This document shows, piece by piece, positions 57,589 through 64,000 of a stretch of 64,000 nucleotides of DNA. The stretch is from Lophium mytilinum (lineage: Eukaryota; Ascomycota; Dothideomycetes; Mytilinidiales; Mytilinidiaceae). Both the position numbers and the translations under genes were made by a program. The first letter of the stretch is position 1. Each line of letters starts with the position of its first letter. A model generated the notes under the pieces. It did not search any database. It was not told the DNA's origin and saw only the letters and a program-made list of their open reading frames with translations. The stretch lies in the NCBI GenBank assembly GCA_010093605.1, contig MU004183.1:2294001-2358000 (forward strand), given 5' to 3'.

Positions 57589-60500
57589 TCAATAGTACTG
57601 AGGAAATCCAGCGCCGAGTGATTGGAGCGGCCTCGTGCCGAAAGCAGACCCAACGGGCATGCTGTGACCGGGGACTGGGCTGCCTATCTCACCCAAGGAT
57701 GGGGTCGTCATCCCAGTATCCTCGAACTTGATTAAGCGTTCCATGTTGTCCACCGGACTGCCCTTCATTTCGAGCGTGCCTCCACCATTAGACGCGTCGC
57801 CAAATATGTCGCAGACCTCGACAATGTCGCCCATTGTAGGCTGGGGCTCGCTGGGTGATCGCAAAGCCTCAAGTTGCTGATATACGTCGTGAATGGCGTA
57901 ATATCCATCCGCTGAGGTTTGTCGGCTGGCTAGGCCTTTACAGGCGTTGCACACCATACGACGGATTGCATTGATTCGCGCTTTGGTAGAGAACCCTTGG
58001 TTTCCCATCATAGAAAAGCCGCCGTTGAACATGCCAGACGTGGGCGAATTGCCCCATCCAGGTGCTCCAGGCATTGAAAATCCCATTCCACCCATTGAAG
58101 GTGTACTCCAAGCACTACCAGCTCCGTTAGACGTACCAAATGGCGCAAAGGGCTCCTGTCGGGCCTGGCCTTGTCCCTGTGGAAAGTTGAAGGGCATGCT
58201 TGGAGTTCTTGACATGCCTCCAGCTTGCATGCTCGAGCGACGGCCGTTGACATCCAAGGAGGAAATATTCGGAACAAGGTCATCTGCATCGTCAAGCAGC
58301 GCCTTGCTCCCTAGATGGTTGGCGAGCTCGTCAATGTCGGGTCCGTGCATTCGCTTGTTCTCAGGTGTGCCCTCGTGAGGTTTGACGCTTGAAGGTCGTT
58401 GAATGGGCGTAGGTCGCGCTATCGGTTGGGCTTGAGGAGCCACAATGGGAGAATCAACGTTGGGTTTCTCGAAGGATGCCGATTGTTGTCTAGAATGCGC
58501 TGGTATTCCAATACCAAAGCCAGACATTTGGCCACTAGCACCTATGCCAGACATACTCGGAGGAAAGCCTGGCGGTCCATCCATTGGGAATCCACGGCCC
58601 ATTGGCATACCAGGAGGCCCATGCATACCAGGAGGAAACTGTTGTCGAAACTGGTTGCCTCCTGGTGGATAGATCCCTGGCATGTTGTGGCCGATGGGCG
58701 GACGAGGTCCCATCATATTTGGATTTAGAGGCGGCTGACCGTGTTGGAAGCCATTCAACCCGGGCGGCATGCCACCTATTCCAAAGCCCGGTGGCTGCAT
58801 CCCTGGCGGTGGTCCTATTGGAGGCATCGGCGAAGACGGCTGTGGGTGGTGGAGAGGAGCTTGGGCCTGTGTTATTGGTTTCGTGAGGATTGATTTTGGC
58901 TGTAGCAAGTGCTGAGAGAGGGGGCCGGCGTTGTTTGGTGACATCGATTTGCTTGTCCCCGGGGCGACCTGTGGTGTCTTGGGAGAAGAGCCGTGAGAAC
59001 CCTGCTGAGAGCTCTGTCGTGGTCGCACTGGAGTTGGTGCCTTTGGGATGGCCGGAGTTGCGACTTGAACATGAGGTGATGGAAATCCCGCGGATGATTG
59101 TTTTGAAAGTAGTCCTGGAGGAAGCGCAACAGCCACTGGCTGATTTGGCCTCTTCGCTATAGTCGGCTGGAGGGTTGCCATCTGATCATCTTTCCGGGAC
59201 CGCTCCTTTTCAGCCCGGCCCTTGAGATCGCGCTCCCGCTTATCCTTATCATCCTGGGTCTTCTTCTCACGAGCGTCCTTCTCACGGGCCTCTCGCTCTT
59301 CGCGCTCCTTCTTTTTCGCTTCATCACGAGCTTTCTTCTCCTGAGCCTTCTGCTCACGAGCCTTCCGCTCGGTCTCTTGCTGGCGATCACGTTCTTCCCG
59401 GAGCCTCTGCAGCCGCTCGGCCTCTTTGCGCTGCTTCTCTTCCTCCTGGGCTTTACGCTCGGCCTCCTTTTTCTTTCGCTGCTCTTCTTTCTTCCGCCGC
59501 TGCTCCTCTTGCTTCTTCTCTTCTGCAGCCTTGGCCGCCGCCTCCGCGTCTGCCTTCTCTGCATCCTTCCGGGCCTTTTCTTCTGCCTTGATCTGCTTCT
59601 GCTTCTCCTTTTTCTCCTTTCGCTTTTGGGCCTCCTTGGACTTCTTCAGATCTCGTTGGGCCTCCCGAGCAGCATCCTCCTCCAGCTCTTCTAGAAGTTT
59701 GGCTTGGCGCTCGGCGGCGACCTTTTCTCGATATGCAGTCAGCACGCGCTGTTCGAACATCCGAGCGGCAAATATCTGGAACATGCGCCGGCCCTCCTCC
59801 ATTCGCTGTTCTTCGGTCATGGTATCCTGCTGCAATACTTAGCTGAGAGAATCCATAACAGGCATGGCATACGAACCACCTCATCCTCTTCTTCGTCGTC
59901 ATATTCCTCGTCGTCATACTCCTCATCGTCCTCCTCCTCGTAGTCATCTTCCTCTGGGGGTGGGGGGTGGTTGTGAGGATGAGTCTTGGCATATGAATGT
60001 GGCCCGGGATGTCCGCCGGCGGCGGCGTACTGGGCCTCTTCCTCTCGCTGCATTCGTCGTTCAGCCAGCTGTTCCATCATTTCGATAAACTTCTTGCCGT
60101 CGTTCTTGAGCAGATCGTCCGCAACCGTGAGAATACCTCCTAGAATGATGATTAGCGGAAATTCTCCCGTACAAGCCCCTGGATTTGAGGGGCAACCTTT
60201 GACTGTCAGACTGTTTCCAAAATTGAAAAACTCTGATGCGGCTCCCCCACTACGAGGTATGTCCTCCTCGTCGTCGCTTAGGTAGTCGTCGTCGTCTTCC
60301 TCGTCGCTATACTCGTCGTCGTCGAGTTCGTCGTCGTCCTCTTCTTCCGAGTCGTCTAGCTCGCGTATCCGAGGCGGTTCGCGTCCGCCCGTCATGTGAG
60401 GTATGCGCTCGGGCGGCTCTCGCGTGCCGATGGGATATCTGTTATATCGGTTTAGAGGAGGTAATATAGGCCCGCCGTCTTGCTGGTGGTTTGCGTACTG

Positions 60501-61253
60501 CTCTAGCTCCTCATAGTAGGCATCATAAAGAACCTCTAGCTCCTCCTCTATAGCCGTACGCTTCCGTCCGCACACAGTGCAGCTACAGGAGTGCTTCTGC
60601 TGCTCCTTCATCTTTCGCAACACCGCTTCCTTTTCGATTTTAACCAGAGACTTCCGGTCGTCCTCGCCGAGAGAGAGCCAGAACTCCTTGATCCGTTCCC
60701 GCTCCTCGGAGGTCGAAGTATTCCAGATTCGATCTTTCGAGTGTGCGCCTCGTTGGACGGTTCGGGGGGTGAAGGTGTCTGTGGACAGCTGCGGGGGCGG
60801 AGGCGGAGGCGGAGGGGGCGCGGAGCCATCGCGGACGCTGTAGGGCGGTTGTTGAGTCGCAGGCCTGGCTTTCTTCTTCTTTTTCGACTTCTTCTCAGCG
60901 CCGTGCAGATCGTAGTCGGCCGGGTATTGGCCGTTCTGGGTGGCGCCACGGTACATCTGCTCCTCGTCTTCGCTGTAGTACTCGTCGCCGTCATATTGGC
61001 CGTGGTCGTCAAACTCCGGGCCGCTGTAGTCTGGTACGGGAGCGGCCGAGTGGGTGTGGTTGTGGGGCATGTGGCCATTCCGCGAGTTTGTGTCCAAGGG
61101 CGGCGGTTGTTCTGCGGCCTGGCGGGCGGCCTGCTTCTCGCGGCGCTTCTGCTTCTTGCGATTGACAGTTGCCGGGGCTGGGGGATGTGTTCCTGTGACG
61201 CCATTGGTAGGTGCGGCCGCTGCGGCTGTTTGGCCCTTGGTGCCTTGAGCCAT
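57589..61253 (-). CDS. nst1: NST1 stress-response protein
   Basis: Exons 61253-59877 and 59829-57589 give 1205 aa. In order it has Lys-rich nuclear-type segments ([21 protein letters not shown]), a proline run, and a conserved block with a cysteine motif ([20 protein letters not shown]). Next come long acidic runs, [20 protein letters not shown] just after the splice, a very long charged coiled coil rich in Glu, Lys and Arg, a Pro/Gly/Met-rich middle and a short conserved tail ([20 protein letters not shown]). This is the NST1 layout. NST1 was described in yeast as a negative regulator of salt tolerance; its molecular action is unclear. The single intron ends in tandem CAGCAG acceptors, so one Gln may be included or skipped. 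Confidence 0.93.
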
Positions 61254-62347
61254 GGGAGCGTGGGTTTGGTCGTCGTCTGCGAGAACCGCGGGTTGTTAGC
61301 AACAATGATCCAGTAGTTTGTGCTTGCGCGGAGTCGGCAGGGGGCGGCGGGCGAGGTTTTCTATGTGAGGTGGTCTGCCGCAGGTTTGGTCTGGTCGCCC
61401 CTCCTCCAGACGGGTCACGTACTTTCTGGGACGAGGGATTGGCAGACTCCACGGCCTGACGACCGGGCCGGGGCGTGAGAGGCTGCTCGGGGGGACGGTG
61501 AGCGGGTGCGAGGGGGTGGTAGGCGGAGGCTTGAGCCGGTTCGTGATGTTGAGCAGTCAGTGAGAGTAGCAACCTTACGTAGTGGTATTATTGCTAGTAA
61601 TCTACGGCCGGCAGCAAATATTACGGCTTCGGGATCACGTGCAGAAGAGGCGCGGCGGCGGAGGCTTGGAAAGAGGCTGAGGCCCGGGGCTAAAACACGC
61701 GGCAAGTTGCACTGGCAGCTCGCAGGTGTGAGCGACAGGCGAGTCCCAAGCCAGAGTGCCCAGGTGTTAGAGGCTAGAAAGTCATCGCTCCCCCCGTCTG
61801 CTTGCTCACGCTCAGTCACCTCGACTGCTCTCCTATACCAATCCTCTTCGCCGCCCTTCGCTGCCATTCTTCCAAGCTGCGGCTCTGCTGTCTTCAAAAC
61901 ACCCGCCTCCCCCAGACCTTCCCAGATCGAACCCTCACCCGCTCCGCTGCGCCCCCACCCGTTTCGAATACGCCCAACGCATTGCCGCCCGCCGTGTTAC
62001 TCCCTCCCTCCGACAAACACCTCGAGACCGCCGCCTACAGCCTGAGCGACCGGCCCCGTCACAGCCTTAACTCGCCCTATCCCACTGCCTACTGCTGCGC
62101 ACCGACCGCCTCCAAACACCGCATCCCAACACCGACCTAGGTGGCTGCTGTCAGCCGCCGGATCGCCTGTCGCGCGGGTGACTACGACTGCTCTTCAGGG
62201 GCATCGTTTGGATCGGAAAGCGCATACTCGGCCGCAGGACCAGCACGGCATTGCTCTGCTGTGTAGCTGCGAGTTTGATACTCCCAGGACATCTGTCGCG
62301 CATCCGCAAAACCCTCACCGGAGCCACAGCCCGACACATTATCTACA
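61254..62347. promoter_or_regulatory. divergent promoter region NST1/Rho2
   Basis: This is 1.1 kb between divergent start codons. It is rich in pyrimidine tracts close to the Rho2 start (about 61790-62060). That suits long 5' leaders, but no discrete element is assigned. Plus-strand frames here are low in complexity and not credible genes. Confidence 0.5.
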
Positions 62348-63513
62348 ATGGCACAGAACGCGGAGAGCGTGATGCGGAGGTACGATAATTCTTTCCCTTT
62401 ACTGTTCACCATGGTGCTTTGACCATGACATGACCTGCTCGGGGCATGATACGACAGTTCCTATTTGGTCAATCCCTACACGCACTTCGTATTCGCACTC
62501 AACCCTCAACTCTTATCCCCTATCCCTTCAATTGCGCGCAATTCGAACCGGGGAACTTTTTTCTCTCCAGCAGTCCTCCCCCAGGCGAAAGAGTACGCGA
62601 GCTGCGATAGTCTGCATTGGCGTTCCCGATCCGCTTCTCCACGACTAAAAATAACTTTGGGTTGCATGGCACCCATGTCCCATTTTATCGTCTCGGAACC
62701 GCCGTTCGCCCTCTCTGGCTATCCCTGTGCCACTGAACTCCAAACTTTCTCGTTATCGTTCCCGTCGCTTGCCTCTTCTGCCCACATGTTCACTTAGCGC
62801 CTGAAGTAGCAACAGCTGACCACCCCTTACAGGAAGCTAGTAATTATCGGAGACGGTGCTTGCGGCAAAACCAGTCTTCTAAGCGTGTTTACATTAGGAT
62901 ACTTCCCCACTGTAAGTCTCCGCCAGCTAGACAATGGACGTCGCATTTTGAATCCCGCTAACTAGTTCTCTAGCGTTACGTGAGTACACCATTGTCCCAA
63001 GAGACGAATTGGGCACTAACCCTCTGACAGGTTCCCACCGTCTTTGAAAATTACGTCACGGATTGCCGCGTAGATGGCAAATCGGTTCAGCTGGCTCTGT
63101 GGGATACGGCAGGTCAAGAAGACTACGAACGACTCCGCCCGCTCGCCTACTCCAAAGCCCACGTGATCCTCATCGGCTTCTCCGTCGACTCACCCGACTC
63201 CCTAGAGAACGTAAAGCACAAGTGGGCAGAAGAGGCCCGCGAGCGCTGCCCCAACGTACCTATCATCCTCGTCGGCCTCAAGAAGGATCTCCGGGATGAC
63301 CCCCTTGCTATCGAGGAGATGCGCAAGAAGTCCCTCAAATTCACATCAACGAAAGTGGGCAACGACATGAAGGAAGAGATTGGCGCGCGAAAATACCTCG
63401 AGTGCTCTTCCCTAACAGGCGATGGCGTCGACGACGTCTTCGAAGCCGCTACCCGCGCCGCGCTGCTATCCGTGGACAAGAGCGAGGGCGGCGGCTGCTG
63501 CATAGTTCTCTGA
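62348..63513 (+). CDS. rho2: Rho2-type small GTPase
   Basis: Exons 62348-62379, 62833-62911, 62974-62979 and 63031-63513 give 199 aa, the family length. Motifs are P-loop GDGACGKTS (residues 17-25), switch [14 protein letters not shown] with Thr42, switch [16 protein letters not shown], and the C-terminus GGGCCIVL. That is a CIVL prenylation box with a second cysteine suited to palmitoylation, as in fission yeast Rho2. The segments [10 protein letters not shown] and [13 protein letters not shown] match Rho2 better than Rho1. Rho2 controls cell-wall alpha-glucan synthesis and the cell integrity pathway at the plasma membrane. Exon 3 is only 6 nt (Arg38-Tyr39) between introns of 62 and 51 nt, both in phase 0. 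The first intron is long (453 nt). Confidence 0.95.
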
Positions 63514-64000
63514 GTGCCTTTACTCGCCACCCACATACCTATCTACTTACTCACAGCCATCCCGGATTGAACTGCATTGGGCGGAGTCTCGGGTTCTCCA
63601 CGAACCCCTACGGCGTTTTATCTGAGCGGTTTTTTGCTAACTTGTTCGTTTCAAACCTTGCGTTTTCCGGTTCTTGATTTACACAGTACAATCAGAAGCC
63701 TACGCACGATGGGTTTCTCATAATCTTTTTATGATGGTATGTGCGACGACCGCCTATCATCTCACGCTCTTTTGATCAGGATCTGGGGACTGGATGGATG
63801 GATGGATGGGATAAAGGGGGCTGGGTCGTTGGAAGAGGGGATTTATCTTTTCTGGCTGAGTGGCGAGTGCTGCGCTTTTTATCTTCTAGCGAAGCGGCAT
63901 GGGTTGCGCTGGGACTGCGTACCATGTCGTGCGGTGCTTGCTGTGACTTTATTCATCATAGTCGAAGGAACTGTTGACTTGAAAATATGTTACACTCCAC
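63514..64000. other. Rho2 3' region, window end
   Basis: This is 487 bases downstream of Rho2, containing its 3' UTR and a short TGGA microsatellite. No further gene can be supported before the window ends. Confidence 0.5.
63791..63810 (+). repeat. TGGA microsatellite
   Basis: Four to five tandem TGGA units in the Rho2 3' region. Confidence 0.9.

Noticed and set aside
60591-61316. 241-codon plus-strand frame
   Set aside because: Antisense to NST1. Its Leu/Val-rich look comes from the complement of acidic and lysine codon runs.
1-64000. CRISPR arrays, rRNA, retroelements or other virus-derived elements
   Set aside because: I saw no direct-repeat/spacer pattern, no rRNA blocks, and no reverse transcriptase, integrase, gag-like or capsid-like coding on either strand.

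Overview
This window is nuclear DNA of a filamentous ascomycete (Pezizomycotina). The evidence is short introns of about 45-100 nt with GT-AG borders, fungal-only families (HRI1, NST1, a Zn2Cys6 regulator, Rho2), and dense genes on both strands. I could not settle the class. I modelled exons by hand from splice signals, reading phase and family similarity. Almost every model closes in frame. The exceptions are the second P450 (37673-39782) and the TPR kinase that crosses an assembly gap.

Left flank (1-20 kb), mostly housekeeping: HRI1, a mitochondrial NDUFAF7/MidA-type methyltransferase head-to-head with a CDK11/PITSLRE-like kinase, a TPR protein, a membrane RING-H2 protein, two fungal proteins of unknown function, and cytosolic serine hydroxymethyltransferase. 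The long gap between 11.5 and 14.0 kb holds a decayed tandem repeat of about 126 bp per unit.

Centre (21.1-43.9 kb), accessory: a candidate metabolic gene cluster. In order it holds a P450, an MFS sugar-type transporter, an SDR, a two-domain extradiol-type (vicinal oxygen chelate) dioxygenase, an SDR relic, a SnoaL-like protein, a tail-anchored cytochrome b5, a second SDR, an aldo-keto reductase, a second P450 and a Zn2Cys6 regulator. No PKS, NRPS or terpene synthase lies in the window. The gene set therefore fits uptake and oxidative breakdown of an aromatic compound: P450 plus cytochrome b5 hydroxylate, SDR and AKR interconvert alcohols, aldehydes and ketones, and the extradiol enzyme opens a catecholic ring. 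This is inference; the substrate is unknown. The P450s and SDRs are paralogous pairs. One SDR relic and a frame conflict before the haem exon of the second P450 suggest a cluster that grew by duplication and is partly decaying.

Right flank (44.8-64 kb): a TPR plus Ser/Thr kinase protein broken by a 215-N gap inside near-identical repeats, then FMP25 and COG3 (head-to-head), an AAA ATPase, a MITE-like inverted-repeat element, NST1 and Rho2. Rho2 contains a 6-nt microexon in switch I. I saw no tRNA, rRNA, CRISPR array or retroelement.
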